Shown: positions 44,290-53,568, counted from the first letter of the stretch. The stretch: DNA of 64,000 nt from Symbiodinium natans (GCA_905221605.1 CAJNDS010000791.1:62001-126000); one strand, 5' to 3'. The notes: generated by a model not told the origin, from the letters alone. Numbers and translations are program-made.

Positions 44290-44480
44290 TCAAAGGGGGG
44301 CTTAAGAGAAGAGAGGGCTTAAGGGGGGGGCGGCTTAAGGCTTAAGAGGGGGGGGGCAAAAGGGGGGGGAGCTTTGGAGAAGACCCTTTAAAGGGGCTTT
44401 AAAGGGGGCTTAAAGGGGGCTTAAAGGGGGGACTTAAGAGGGGGGCTTTAGGGGGGGGCTCAAGGGGGGGGCTTAAGTGT
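44290..44480 (+). repeat. G-run satellite (GGGGGGCTTAA-type)
   Basis: About fifteen runs of 4-8 G separated by CTTAAG, CTTTAAA or CTTAAGA. Irregular period, strongly strand-asymmetric, and able in principle to form G-quadruplexes. Confidence 0.85.
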
Positions 44481-44543
44481 TAGGATGATTGGTCAGATCA
44501 CCTTTGTATCCACACAGAGATGCATTGGTCACCAGAGGATTGC

Positions 44544-44555
44544 TTTTGGCTCAAG
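44544..44555 (+). other. Possible spliced-leader relic (TTTTGGCTCAAG)
   Basis: The twelve bases match the 3' end of the dinoflagellate spliced leader, and the preceding bases do not. It lies ~420 bp upstream of the transposase start. It may be a chance match or a decayed leader from an inserted cDNA. Confidence 0.25.
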
Positions 44556-44963
44556 TCGGAAAAGCTCGAGTGATTGCATTACACAGCAGAGTTGGTGCTT
44601 GTGATTGTGCTTGATTGAATTGAGCAGTTCTAAGATCACCTGATTGAACAGACGATTTGCGATGTTCTTTTGTTGGTTTGCGTGCCTTCACAGTTTGTGT
44701 CAGGATGTTTGCAGTTTCTTGCTGTAAGAACGGCTCCGGGCCGCGCCAAAGGTACGAGTCAGGGATGTGGTGGAGTTTGCCATAATTTTCGTCTTTTGCA
44801 TTTTGGAACTTGTTTCGACTTGTGCATGTTTTGTAAAGAAGAAGAAGAGTGCAAATCTTCTTCAACTCAAAGCATTTTCATTCTGTGATCATTCGAATTG
44901 TTTCTGCAGCTTTTTATACAAGTTCTGGCAGCTGACACAACTTCTTTGAAAGGTGTTGACGCC

Positions 44964-45962
44964 ATGGTGAACTCAGAAGAAGGCGCAGCCAAGCTTTGGA
45001 CCACCAACAACAAGGCTCTATGGTTTCTAATCTGGTCAGAGCTTTTGTTTCTTCCACGAGAGTGCAGTCGCAGGCATGAATGGAAGTTCAGTGGCAACAA
45101 TGATGGTGCTTATTGTCATCTGCATTGCACTGCGAAGTTGGATGATGTGTTTCCGACAAGTGGGGATGAAGATGAATTGTATTGGTTTTGCTCCGACGCC
45201 CCTCAGAAACAAATTCTGAAAGAGACTGGACTTGCGGACAAAGCTTGGGCGAAGATCCGCACGATTCTTCGTGCTTTATTGTGGTTGGTCATTCAGCAGC
45301 AGTTCGCTCGGGTGCAGTTGGGTGGTGCTGGCCGTGTAGTGGTCATTGACGAAACTTTTTTCACAAAGAAGAAAACGAATGCGGGAGGTTTCGTTGGAAG
45401 GAACACTGCGGGCCACAAAACCATTGTCATGGGCTTCCTGGAATTGGATTTAGCTACCCGCAAAGCAACAGGTGCCTGTGTTCTCATCACCATTCCGAAC
45501 CGCAAGATGTCGACACTCAAGAGGGAGATTGAGCGCCATGTTTTGCCAGGCTCGCTTATTTTCACGGACAGGCGCAAGTCATACTCATTTCTCGGGCGTG
45601 CAGGCAGCCAGTATGTCCATCGTGCTGTGAACCACAAAGCAGGTGAGTTCTCTCGCGTCGAGCGTGTGTTTGGCGAGGACATCAATGTCACCACCAATGC
45701 GGTTGAGGGGCTCTTTGGACGTCTCAAGACATATTTGCGGCAACGGCAATATGGCAGAGTCGGGAAGAAGGCCTATGGAGAACTTCTCGCAGAATTCTTG
45801 TGGCGTCAAAGATGCTCAGCCTTTGGTGTGGAGCCTTTCTACAATCTCATGAGAGAGATTAAGACCTGGCAGGATGCGCACCCACGGCGGGTTCAAGTGC
45901 TTTGTTCACAATTCGCAGCTTTTTTTTATACGTTCGCGCAAACGCAACAGTCCTGTTTTTAG
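44964..45962 (+). CDS. Merlin/IS1595-like (ISXO2-type) DDE transposase
   Basis: The frame is open from 44898. I choose the ATG at 44964 (context CCATGG), giving 332 residues. Residues ~20-100 contain C and H residues that may bind zinc. The catalytic core follows the ISXO2-like layout: D129 in a VIDETFF block, D202 in an IFTDRRKSY block, E248 in a TTN-x-x-E block, then a GRLK helix, and a VNH motif between the second D and the E. These are the hallmarks of the IS1595/IS1016 group and eukaryotic Merlin elements, cut-and-paste enzymes acting on terminal inverted repeats. No clear terminal inverted repeats were found by eye. The last ~25 residues overlap the following ORF in another frame, so the true C-terminus may differ. 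Confidence 0.85.
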   Translation: MVNSEEGAAKLWTTNNKALWFLIWSELLFLPRECSRRHEWKFSGNNDGAYCHLHCTAKLDDVFPTSGDEDELYWFCSDAPQKQILKETGLADKAWAKIRTILRALLWLVIQQQFARVQLGGAGRVVVIDETFFTKKKTNAGGFVGRNTAGHKTIVMGFLELDLATRKATGACVLITIPNRKMSTLKREIERHVLPGSLIFTDRRKSYSFLGRAGSQYVHRAVNHKAGEFSRVERVFGEDINVTTNAVEGLFGRLKTYLRQRQYGRVGKKAYGELLAEFLWRQRCSAFGVEPFYNLMREIKTWQDAHPRRVQVLCSQFAAFFYTFAQTQQSCF

Positions 45963-46311
45963 GGCGCAGTACTATAAGTCATTCAGCAGCTGCCAGGTTG
46001 AGCATCCTTTCACGGCGGAAGACACTCCCAGCGACATCAGAAGCGATTTTGAGTCCCTTCTCCCCGATGAGAACGAGGAAGACGAGCCCGTCCCTCAAGA
46101 TGTACCGACCGGCCCATGCCCAGCAGATGCCAAGGAACGAGCCAATTCGTCCTCCTCGAAGTGTGCCGCGGCAGCTTCAGCATTCTTCACACGTAAGTAC
46201 GCGTACTTTCATGTTACCTGCAATGTCTGCAAAGCGGCAGTTACAGGCAGCACTTACAGGTGCGATGCATGCGACTGGGATGTGTGTCTCACTTGTGCAG
46301 AGCAGGCTTGA
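45874..46311 (+). CDS. ZZ/C1-like zinc-finger ORF overlapping the transposase
   Basis: An ATG at 45874 opens a 145-codon frame one base out of register with the transposase and overlapping its last 89 bases. Residues ~40-100 are acidic and low in order. Residues ~110-143 form a zinc finger with paired cysteines: H-x2-C-x2-C, then Y-x-C-x2-C, then D-W-D-V-C-x2-C, as in ZZ or DC1 domains that bind proteins or peptides. It may be a second transposon protein, the real C-terminal exon of the transposase (via intron or frameshift), or a separate gene. A similar finger occurs in the neighbouring ORF ending at 50061. Confidence 0.6.
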   Translation: MRTHGGFKCFVHNSQLFFIRSRKRNSPVFRAQYYKSFSSCQVEHPFTAEDTPSDIRSDFESLLPDENEEDEPVPQDVPTGPCPADAKERANSSSSKCAAAASAFFTRKYAYFHVTCNVCKAAVTGSTYRCDACDWDVCLTCAEQA

Positions 46312-46514
46312 GGTTTGTCAGCGGCCAGTTTTGCTTTCTCCCTCTCTGGAGGGTATTTAAAGCTGTCTTCAGCAAAGAGCAGGTTGGCCACGTGTTTGGA
46401 GCGACTTGCCCGTGTTTGGAGCCGTGCAAGCGCATTTCGTGGCTCTTACATCCTTTTCCGTGTGCACAGAGAGCCACAAAGAGATGTTCCCAGCTGCCCG
46501 TTTTGAAGTATGTG

Positions 46515-46841
46515 AGCTTACTGTTCGCGAGCGAATTGTGTTTTATCGCTTGCTTCCAATAATGCCTTGCGAAAATACGGAATGCCGTTTGTTCGCTGTT
46601 TGAAGCCAAAAGTTATTTTGATGCTTTGAATTTTACATGTCCAACACTTGCCTGTCGCATGGCCTGCATGTCTCCGTGGTCAGCGAATGCAAAGTGGTAG
46701 CGACTATCGGCAACTTGTTGTGATGTGCCTTGGTGAGCAACCTGCCATGATATTTGGATGCAACATTACGGGTAATGTGGCTGTCTTATGTGTGTTCCTT
46801 GAAGTGCAGCACTGGCTCATTGCACCGTGCGAAAAATTTGT
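46515..46841 (+). repeat. 327-bp direct repeat, left copy
   Basis: Identical, base for base as far as I can read, to 53080-53406. It begins AGCTTACTGTTCGCGAGC and ends GCGAAAAATTTGT. The flanks on both sides differ between the copies, so both boundaries are sharp. It contains no gene. Confidence 0.95.
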
Positions 46842-47354
46842 GTGTGAACGGGGTCTGGGGCTCTAACAGGTCCTGCTTCAAACAGGCCCTGCTTCTAACC
46901 TTGGCCTTAGGCCCTGTGCAAGCTGCCTGCGTGAAGCAGGCAGTGGATGGGAGCTCGCCTCCGCGGGCAAGCGGCGATCGCATCGCCTGTGTGTTTGGGG
47001 CCCACTGGGCCGGTAACTCCTGCCAGTCGCCCCTGCGCGTGTTTTTGTTCCGGCTTCTGCCTGGGTGTGGCTTTCCTTCTGTTGGCCATCAGCCTCTGCT
47101 AGCCTTCCATGGGCTCCACGTGCGGACGCCGTGCGGCGCCAGAGCCGCTTGTTGAGCAGGATCCTGCCATCCCGGCCTGTCAGCAAATCTGTCAGCAGTG
47201 CGGCCGTAACGGTTGTATCAGGTACCGCATCAACCACAACCACCACTGGTGCGCGCACTGTGTAATTGCTTGGTACCTGGCGGTCTACGACAGGTGATGG
47301 CGTCTCCTGAGACCCCTGCAACCACTGCACCCCCCGCCACCCCAACACCCCCCG
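46842..47354 (+). other. Start of the repeat-bounded segment; possible zinc-finger exon
   Basis: A short plus-strand frame (47109-47297) carries C-x2-C, then C, H-x-H-H and W-C-x2-C within ~25 residues, resembling a small zinc-binding module. It is in the same frame as the next ORF but ends at a TGA directly after CAG/GTGATG, which could be a splice donor. It may be an upstream exon of the 47355-50061 gene. Confidence 0.35.
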
Positions 47355-48254
47355 GTGTCGCCCCGGTGTGTGTGGTCAAGCGCTTCAGGAAAGATCTCCC
47401 CGGGCCATCTCCAGCGGTCAAAAAGGGGGGAAAATTCCACTAAAGGAGATGAGCCGGCAGACAGTAAGCGTGGCATCCAAACCTCAGAGGCTGTGAGGTC
47501 TGAGCTTGGTGAGCCTAGCTGCCAGGCTTCTGATGCCCCTGTGAGAATGGGAATTGCCCAATCATCACAGTCTCTTGGTGCGCTGCGTGGAAGTGATCCC
47601 GTTGATTTGGGGTCTGAGAAACCTGATGGCCAATCCACGGCCTCGGGATCTGGGCTTTGTGCGCCTGTTAATAGTCCAGCAAGGTTCCATGTCAATGTTG
47701 GCTCCGCCCTTACAGCACAGTCTGGTGCAGCGCTACGTGGGAGTGAAGCCGAAGATTTGGTGCCTGAGAAACCTGATGGCCAATCCTTAGATGATACTGT
47801 CCGCGTGGGGTCTGTTCCTTCCGTTCAGCATAGGGATGCAGCGTGTACGACCGAAGCTGGTGGAGCTGTTTCGTCTGGGGAAGCCGAGCACTCTTGCGAG
47901 CCAATACATGGTGCACCTGAGCGTGTCTGGGCCCGTCTGGTCAGGGCTGATGAATTGTGTTCTCTTGCTGAACCTGTCGAACAGCCATCCAGGCCTGATG
48001 AGCTGAATGCTCCTCATCGTGCCCAGCCATGTGTGCCCCGTTCTAGCCACGCAGTGACTTCATGCCTTGAGCCATTGGAGGAGCTTGAGCACACGGCGTT
48101 TCATACTGGCGTTGTGAGGGATACATCACCCACTTGTCCTGGTGTTTCTGAAGCTTCCTCAAGCTCGATGCCTGCGAAAGATGGGGCGCCCCATGGAGTT
48201 GAACCCGAACTTGATGGCCGAAGCGTCCCTTCGGTTTGTGTCCAGACAACATGA
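47355..48254 (+). CDS. N-terminal part of zinc-finger/kinase-fold-like protein (frame 1)
   Basis: About 300 codons open from a GTG; no good ATG is near, so the true start is probably upstream or in an earlier exon. The product is S, P, E and G-rich and likely disordered. It contains a diverged internal repeat of ~45 residues with the shared core RGS-x4-DL-x2-EKPDGQS (DNA around 47585-47640 and 47740-47790). The frame overlaps the following ORF at 48118-48254, where a one-base shift or small intron must join them if this is one gene. No known domain. Confidence 0.4.
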   Translation: MSPRCVWSSASGKISPGHLQRSKRGENSTKGDEPADSKRGIQTSEAVRSELGEPSCQASDAPVRMGIAQSSQSLGALRGSDPVDLGSEKPDGQSTASGSGLCAPVNSPARFHVNVGSALTAQSGAALRGSEAEDLVPEKPDGQSLDDTVRVGSVPSVQHRDAACTTEAGGAVSSGEAEHSCEPIHGAPERVWARLVRADELCSLAEPVEQPSRPDELNAPHRAQPCVPRSSHAVTSCLEPLEELEHTAFHTGVVRDTSPTCPGVSEASSSSMPAKDGAPHGVEPELDGRSVPSVCVQTT

Positions 48255-50061
48255 TCACCTGCGAGAGGAGGGTAGCTCTACGCCTAGTAGTTCGGATGCT
48301 GAAACTGTGGGTGTGCCGTATCCCGAGGTACAGCTGGACTTCAGTATGAGTCATGTTGCCCATGGCAAGCCAGTTCCTGCTCCCTGCAGCCCTCAGACCA
48401 ATGATTCTGGGGTTGAAGCCAAAACTGCTGTATCAAATGCTGGTAGTGGTCATGTCACGTCCGCCAAGCAGGCTACCCCCTCGCGGCTCGAGGTCCCTGC
48501 CGGTACCAGCTGTGCGCCATCCCTTCACCCGTCCAAAACCAGTGGGCTCAGCTCAAAGTGCTCTTCGCACAAAAGTCCAGCTGTGTCGGAGACTTCCGTT
48601 CAAGGTGTGCCCACTGGCACCATGAGGGACGAGGTCCGACCAGGGCCAAGGCGGGTTTTCATGGGGTCAGCAGGTGTCCTTGATGTGCCCAAGAAGGTGC
48701 CAACGCAAGGAGTGCAGCAAGTGGTAGCCCCCATAAGCTCGCGGCCTGTCTTTACCGGTCCAGGCTCCATTCCCCCGCGGACCGAATGCTTCCCCAAGCA
48801 AGCCACAGCTTATCCTTGTGCTGGGGAAGCTGATGCCTTGGTTCTGGAAAGCGTGTGCGGCACATCTGAAGCCCTGCTGCCCGGTGGTCGGCCACTGCCC
48901 CCTCGTCCGCCAACCCCTAAGCGGAAGAGGCTTGAGCCCGAAGACGTCAGCCGCTCAAGTGACTCAGCCACATCTGGCGAGGGAGTCACGCTCACTCCGG
49001 AGAATGCGGAGGCATTTCTGGCCAGACTTGATGCCCGGCCCACGTGTCCTTCAGGTCATCCGTTGCTTTCCTTTGGGTCGCCTGAGCCAAATTGGTGGTG
49101 CAGCGTGTGCAAAAGGGAGTTCGCCACGCGGCGCTTGCTTTGGGGATGCAGGGTCTGCGACTTTGACATTTGCGGAAATTGCTTGGCCAATCAGCGCAGT
49201 GGTCCCGCCATTTCTCCTGCCCCCGGTCAAGAGGCCAATCAAGGTCCAGCGCCCAGTGAGGCAAAGGCGTGGCCCTCGATAAAGCTCCTGCGTGAGTCAG
49301 GATTCTTGACAGGCAAAGACATGTTCCCGGATGACCTTCGTCTCGCCCTGGATGTGGATGGGCGAAACTTGTCGGTTTTGGGCTCGAGCAGGGCGCCCGA
49401 GCTCAAAGGTGGGTTCCGGAAGGTGTACCATCTGAAGGGTGAGGAGCCAGCTGCCAACCTGGTGTTAAAGCTCGCTGGATGTGACGCCGACAATGTCAAT
49501 GAAGTTCGAAGCGCTACTGCGTGTCCGGCGGCCTTTGCTCGCATCTTCGACAGCGGCTCCATTTGGGTGTCCCTTGGAGAGAAAGGTTTGTGCCAGGCGC
49601 ATTATGTTGTTGCGGAACGCGCGATCCCGTTGACCGCTTTGTTGGAGGGCCCAGCTCTGCCTCCCGCAGCATGCACTTCTCTGGCTCTCCAATGTTGTCG
49701 GGTTGTGCTTCAGGCCACCCTTGCTGGCATCAAGTGCCGGGACCTTGGACAGAAACAGTGGGGCCTCAGGGTCCCACCAGGTTTCAACTTGCATGATGAG
49801 GTTTCCTTGCAGCAGGTGCGCAACAGCTTGGTGGGAGAGGGTTTCACCCTCATCATCCTTGATGCCAATTGCTGCATCCCGGTGCCCCAGGCGATCCTTT
49901 TGGGGCCACGTAAAATGGCTTCCTACTGGGCCCTCCTAACAAGGCTAGTGGGTCCCTCCGCTAGTGAGCGGCTCCAAATGTTTCTCCGTGCTCATAACTT
50001 CAATGCCCGCAGTTGTCTTTCCGCTTTGACGCGCGATCACGTTACGGGGCCTTGTTCCTGA
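48118..50061 (+). CDS. Zinc-finger protein with divergent kinase-like C-terminal region
   Basis: The frame is open from 48118; numbering here starts at the GTG at 48142 (639 residues). Residues 1-290 are low-order, P/S/T-rich. Residues ~302-350 form a ZZ/C1-like finger: C302-x3-H306, WWC-x2-C, W-x-C-x2-C, D-x-C-x2-C. Residues ~385-620 recall a protein-kinase fold: G423-G-F-x-K-V-Y, K443 in a VLKLAG strand, a YVVAER hinge-like stretch, R533-D534-L near the catalytic-loop position, and D574 in a LIILDAN stretch where kinases have DFG. Several kinase consensus residues are missing, so an inactive or very divergent kinase, or chance resemblance, remain possible. It lies inside the segment bounded by identical 327-bp repeats. 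Confidence 0.5.
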   Translation, partial: GIHHPLVLVFLKLPQARCLRKMGRPMELNPNLMAEASLRFVSRQHDHLREEGSSTPSSSDAETVGVPYPEVQLDFSMSHVAHGKPVPAPCSPQTNDSGVEAKTAVSNAGSGHVTSAKQATPSRLEVPAGTSCAPSLHPSKTSGLSSKCSSHKSPAVSETSVQGVPTGTMRDEVRPGPRRVFMGSAGVLDVPKKVPTQGVQQVVAPISSRPVFTGPGSIPPRTECFPKQATAYPCAGEADALVLESVCGTSEALLPGGRPLPPRPPTPKRKRLEPEDVSRSSDSATSGEGVTLTPENAEAFLARLDARPTCPSGHPLLSFGSPEPNWWCSVCKREFATRRLLWGCRVCDFDICGNCLANQRSGPAISPAPGQEANQGPAPSEAKAWPSIKLLRESGFLTGKDMFPDDLRLALDVDGRNLSVLGSSRAPELKGGFRKVYHLKGEEPAANLVLKLAGCDADNVNEVRSATACPAAFARIFDSGSIWVSLGEKGLCQAHYVVAERAIPLTALLEGPALPPAACTSLALQCCRVVLQATLAGIKCRDLGQKQWGLRVPPGFNLHDEVSLQQVRNSLVGEGFTLIILDANCCIPVPQAILLGPRKMASYWALLTRLVGPSASERLQMFLRAHNFNARSCLSALTRDHVTGPCS

Positions 50062-50073
50062 GCCGTGCCCATT

Positions 50074-50232
50074 GCAAATGTGTTTTGCATTGTCTGCAAC
50101 CCATATCCGATGATCGTCATGATGTTGCCTCGAAACACAGGCAGAGCCAAGCTGGTGATGCGGACGCGTTGCAAATGTGTTTTGCAATATCTGCAACCCA
50201 TATCAGATGGAAGTCGCGATGTTGCCTCGAAA
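50074..50232 (+). repeat. Direct repeat of ~65 bp, 95 bp apart
   Basis: TTGCAAATGTGTTTTGCA followed by a CTGCAACCCATATC phrase and GATGTTGCCTCGAAA occurs at about 50074 and 50169 with a few differences. Confidence 0.85.
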
Positions 50233-50249
50233 GCAAGGCTGACCCGGAC

Positions 50250-51390
50250 TAATGATGAGGATGCGGTTGGCAAAGCAAGAAAAGACATGAGCTTGCGCTC
50301 ACACATGTATTGTATGTTACAATTGCATGAGACGAGCAATGTCTGCTCAGCCAAGGGGCTATGAGGGTCTCATGAAGTGGCACATGGTGCCTTTGTATGA
50401 GCCAAGGGGCTGTCAGACAACATGGCCATGGTGCCAGATATGTCCATTGGACTATTGATGCTTATGCAAGGATGCAGGCTCAAAGCCATGATCATGAGCG
50501 CATGACTTTCTGTAAACACTGACTGCTTGTGATGTTTGGTAGCCTCCTTGTGGATTCATGCCTGTAGAGCCATGTGGTTTGAAAAACAGTGCCATGCTGT
50601 CTAAAGTGGTAGTGCATGCCTTGTCTGTTGTGTCCGAGGCGACCGTGGCATCCTGGTCAACGTGCTAAACGTCCACCTGAAGACCCTTGTGACGGAAGCA
50701 ATGTTTTGGCGCACCGCCCAAGCCTTCCACACTCAGGTCCACCTTCCTGCGCCAGTGGCCAGTTTGTCCGTTGTGGAACCAAGCAGAGGACCGTTGTTTT
50801 GCAGCCATGATGCCATTCCCTTGGTGCACCCAGTGCTAGTCCCTGCCTTCAGCCAAGCTTCCCAGTTCCGGGATGACGAGCCATCCGCCAAGTGACGTAA
50901 CTAATCCTGGTAAGACGCTCACCCATACATGGTCTCGCTGGACGGTCGCGTCCGTGGCCGCGAATGATGTTGCCCGCGAGGCCAGTAGTGGTGCTCCAAC
51001 GGCATTGCAATTAGCCCTAAAGGGTTCTTGTGCAGTGCTTCCGTGTTTCGCTCGGTTGTCCTGTGCTGTGTGGAATCCCCATGCTCTGCTCCAGTGCTCC
51101 TCCTGCAGGCTTTGCGTACATGTGCGGAAGTGTTGTGCCACCTGGCCCTAGTGGGCGCGTGTAGCTCTGGTACCCATCATTCCGTGGTTACGTGCCACTC
51201 GACGACTGCCTTAGTTAGGCCTACCTCTTGCGGCCAGTACACCAAGGGCTTTCCCCTTCGATGATCACTCCTTAAGTTATGTAAGCAGTTCCCTCGCCTG
51301 TTAACGCCACAGTGTTGGGCATGTTCCGTGTGTGGTGCAGCATAGCTCAGGCAAGGTCACAGGCTTGCTGCACCCCAGGGGTGCAGCAGC
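50250..51390. other. Stretch without a recognised gene
   Basis: Short plus-strand frames (for example 50662-50895) have protein-like stretches but no motif. CCAAGGGGCT occurs twice near 50353 and 50402. Confidence 0.3.
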
Positions 51391-51807
51391 ATGGCTCAGA
51401 TGAGCCCCGGGCTTGTTGCACCCAATCCCCCGGGACACCTTTGCCGGTCAGATGCTGCCCTGGCCTCAGAGCCTATGCACCTCCTCTCCGTGTGGTACCT
51501 GAACGGAAATGCACTTTGGCTCGCCTCGCGTGGTCACGTACTTAGGCTGCCGCCAGCCAATAGTCCTTGCTTTAAGGTCCGCGACGGACGCTGGGTCACT
51601 GGTCCTGGCCTTTCAGACGAGTCATCTTATGCTCCTGCATTCTGTGTGATGTATGACTGGCTCCTTGCGCGTGGCTGGGGCCACGTAGCTGTCCCAATGA
51701 AAGGACCTGGGGGCGTGACTTGCACATCATATGCCAAGGCCTGTGCCGGCCTCCCACACGTGGCAGCTGCTGGGCTCGTGTCGCGTGCGAGACGGTCATA
51801 TGCCTGA
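51391..51807 (+). CDS. Unrecognised 138-codon ORF
   Basis: The middle of this frame (residues ~25-110) has balanced composition with W, Y, F and M residues and reads more like protein than the neighbouring frames, but no domain was recognised. It lies inside the repeat-bounded segment, ~1.3 kb after the zinc-finger ORF and on the same strand. Could be a further exon or a chance frame. Confidence 0.22.
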   Translation: MAQMSPGLVAPNPPGHLCRSDAALASEPMHLLSVWYLNGNALWLASRGHVLRLPPANSPCFKVRDGRWVTGPGLSDESSYAPAFCVMYDWLLARGWGHVAVPMKGPGGVTCTSYAKACAGLPHVAAAGLVSRARRSYA

Positions 51808-51997
51808 GCCTCACCCTAAGAAGCCCCTGTGGTCTGGCGGCTATTACGTCAGCCTCGCCCGCTGACGCTCACGACCCACTTCCCAGCAGTCACCCTGTCT
51901 GTCGTGACAAGACTTTGGACATGGTCCTGCACGCCCCTGCAATAACTCACCATGTGTGGTGCAATGACAGGGCCCGCTTGGATCCTGTGCCCTGTCT

Positions 51998-52342
51998 GTG
52001 GGCCCTTGGCCGCTGACTCCCCTGTCTCAGCTTTCCCCACTGACCCTGCTGGTCAGTTGGTTCTTCGCTGCCAAGATGCTCTCCGCGGTTAAGTGGGGAG
52101 GTTTTGTGGTTTTGGTTTGCGCAACTGTGGCGGCTGCTGTTTTTGGAGGTCTTGTGGGCACAACTGTGGTGGCTGTTGCTTTCGGCACAGCAGTGGTGGC
52201 TGCTGTTTGGGGAGGTTTTGTGGTTTTGGTTTGCACAACTGTGGCGGCTGCTGTTTTTGGAGGTCTTGTGGGCACAACTGTGGTGGCTGTTGCTTTCGGC
52301 GCAGCAGTGGTGGCTGCTGTTTCCGGTTACCTTGTGTGGTAG
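51998..52342 (+). CDS. Hydrophobic Val/Ala-rich ORF with duplicated 38-residue unit
   Basis: The ATG at 51998 opens 114 codons. After ~31 residues, a 38-residue unit beginning WGGFVVLVC is repeated twice with two or three changes, all V, A, G, L, F and T. It would form two to four membrane helices. The open frame follows from the duplication being 114 bp (divisible by three), so coding is uncertain. Confidence 0.25.
   Translation: MGPWPLTPLSQLSPLTLLVSWFFAAKMLSAVKWGGFVVLVCATVAAAVFGGLVGTTVVAVAFGTAVVAAVWGGFVVLVCTTVAAAVFGGLVGTTVVAVAFGAAVVAAVSGYLVW
52094..52321 (+). repeat. 114-bp tandem duplication
   Basis: Two head-to-tail copies, 52094-52207 and 52208-52321, differing at a handful of bases; rich in GTGGCTGCTGTTT and GGTTTTGTGG. 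Confidence 0.93.
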
Positions 52343-53079
52343 CTGGTGTCGCTGTAAATGCGCCCGTTAGGAGCGCCCGAGGTTTGTGAACAATGGTTTG
52401 GCCCGATTCCTAACAGTGTCGTGGCACGGAAGCCTTGTGTATGACCTGGACTCTGCCCCTCTCGACGCCAATGTGTGGGGATCTCCCCGATGATCAAAAG
52501 TTGTGCTCCGCTACGATGCTAGCGACCTTGACATGGGGGATGGGTGAAGGAAACACAGCTGTGTTTCCCCACCCCGTGCTCAACGCCGGGTGGTCGCGCA
52601 ATTATCCGTTGGGACCTCGCGTGGTTACGGTCTGTGTGCACTGCTGTGGGTCGGTCATAAGGCCACACCTGTAAGGAGGTTCGACCAGGGTGATTGCGAG
52701 GCCGTACCTCTGGCCTGGTGCTTCGTCGGTCGAGATAAGTGCCTTAAAGGAGGAACAGCGTGGTTGCCTCAATTACTCGTAACAAACGTTTGGGGTTGCG
52801 AATGTCTTGGATCTGGGCTCCAAACTGCCTTGCTCTCGACGGAGTCCACCACAATCGTTCGGTTAAAAGGGGGGATTTGACGTGTCTTGCAGTTAGGGAT
52901 GCGTGTGCCCTCTGCTAGGCGTATGCACTGACACAATGTGCATCGACCTTTCGATAATGATCCTTGATTCGCCCACTGATGAAAAGAAGGGAGGCACGGA
53001 ACTGCAAGGGTGCGAGCTTTGCCAGGGTCCTTTGTTCAGGCTGTGCTTTTGGGTTCAAACCATTTTGGCACAAGCGATA
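52343..53079. other. Right part of repeat-bounded segment, no gene seen
   Basis: Unique sequence with short frames only. A purine run, AAAAGGGGGGA, lies near 52865-52875 and resembles a polypurine tract, but it is ~205 bp from the right 327-bp repeat rather than adjacent to it. Confidence 0.35.
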
Positions 53080-53406
53080 AGCTTACTGTTCGCGAGCGAA
53101 TTGTGTTTTATCGCTTGCTTCCAATAATGCCTTGCGAAAATACGGAATGCCGTTTGTTCGCTGTTTGAAGCCAAAAGTTATTTTGATGCTTTGAATTTTA
53201 CATGTCCAACACTTGCCTGTCGCATGGCCTGCATGTCTCCGTGGTCAGCGAATGCAAAGTGGTAGCGACTATCGGCAACTTGTTGTGATGTGCCTTGGTG
53301 AGCAACCTGCCATGATATTTGGATGCAACATTACGGGTAATGTGGCTGTCTTATGTGTGTTCCTTGAAGTGCAGCACTGGCTCATTGCACCGTGCGAAAA
53401 ATTTGT
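53080..53406 (+). repeat. 327-bp direct repeat, right copy
   Basis: Identical to 46515-46841; together they bound a 6,892-bp segment. The bases just outside (left of copy 1 and right of copy 2) do not form an obvious short target duplication. Confidence 0.95.
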
Positions 53407-53521
53407 CCCACCCGGCCCGCCCTGGGCATACGGTGCAGGGTGCAGGGCCCGCTCCGGCGGCCGCACCCGTAAACATCTACAGTGGTTCGCTTGAGAGATC
53501 GGTCAACTGCATGTTTTGCTC

Positions 53522-53523
<2 letters not shown>

Positions 53524-53564
<41 letters not shown>
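53524..53564. repeat. (TG)n microsatellite
   Basis: About twenty TG dinucleotides. Confidence 0.97.
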
Positions 53565-53567
<3 letters not shown>

Positions 53568-53568
53568 T

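Noticed and set aside
52865-52875. Polypurine tract next to a 3' LTR
   Set aside because: The sequence after it is not repeated at the left side, and the 327-bp repeat begins ~205 bp further on.
46515-53406. Ordinary LTR retrotransposon
   Set aside because: The 327-bp repeats lack TG...CA ends. No primer-binding site follows the left copy, no polypurine tract abuts the right copy, and no pol domain was found inside.
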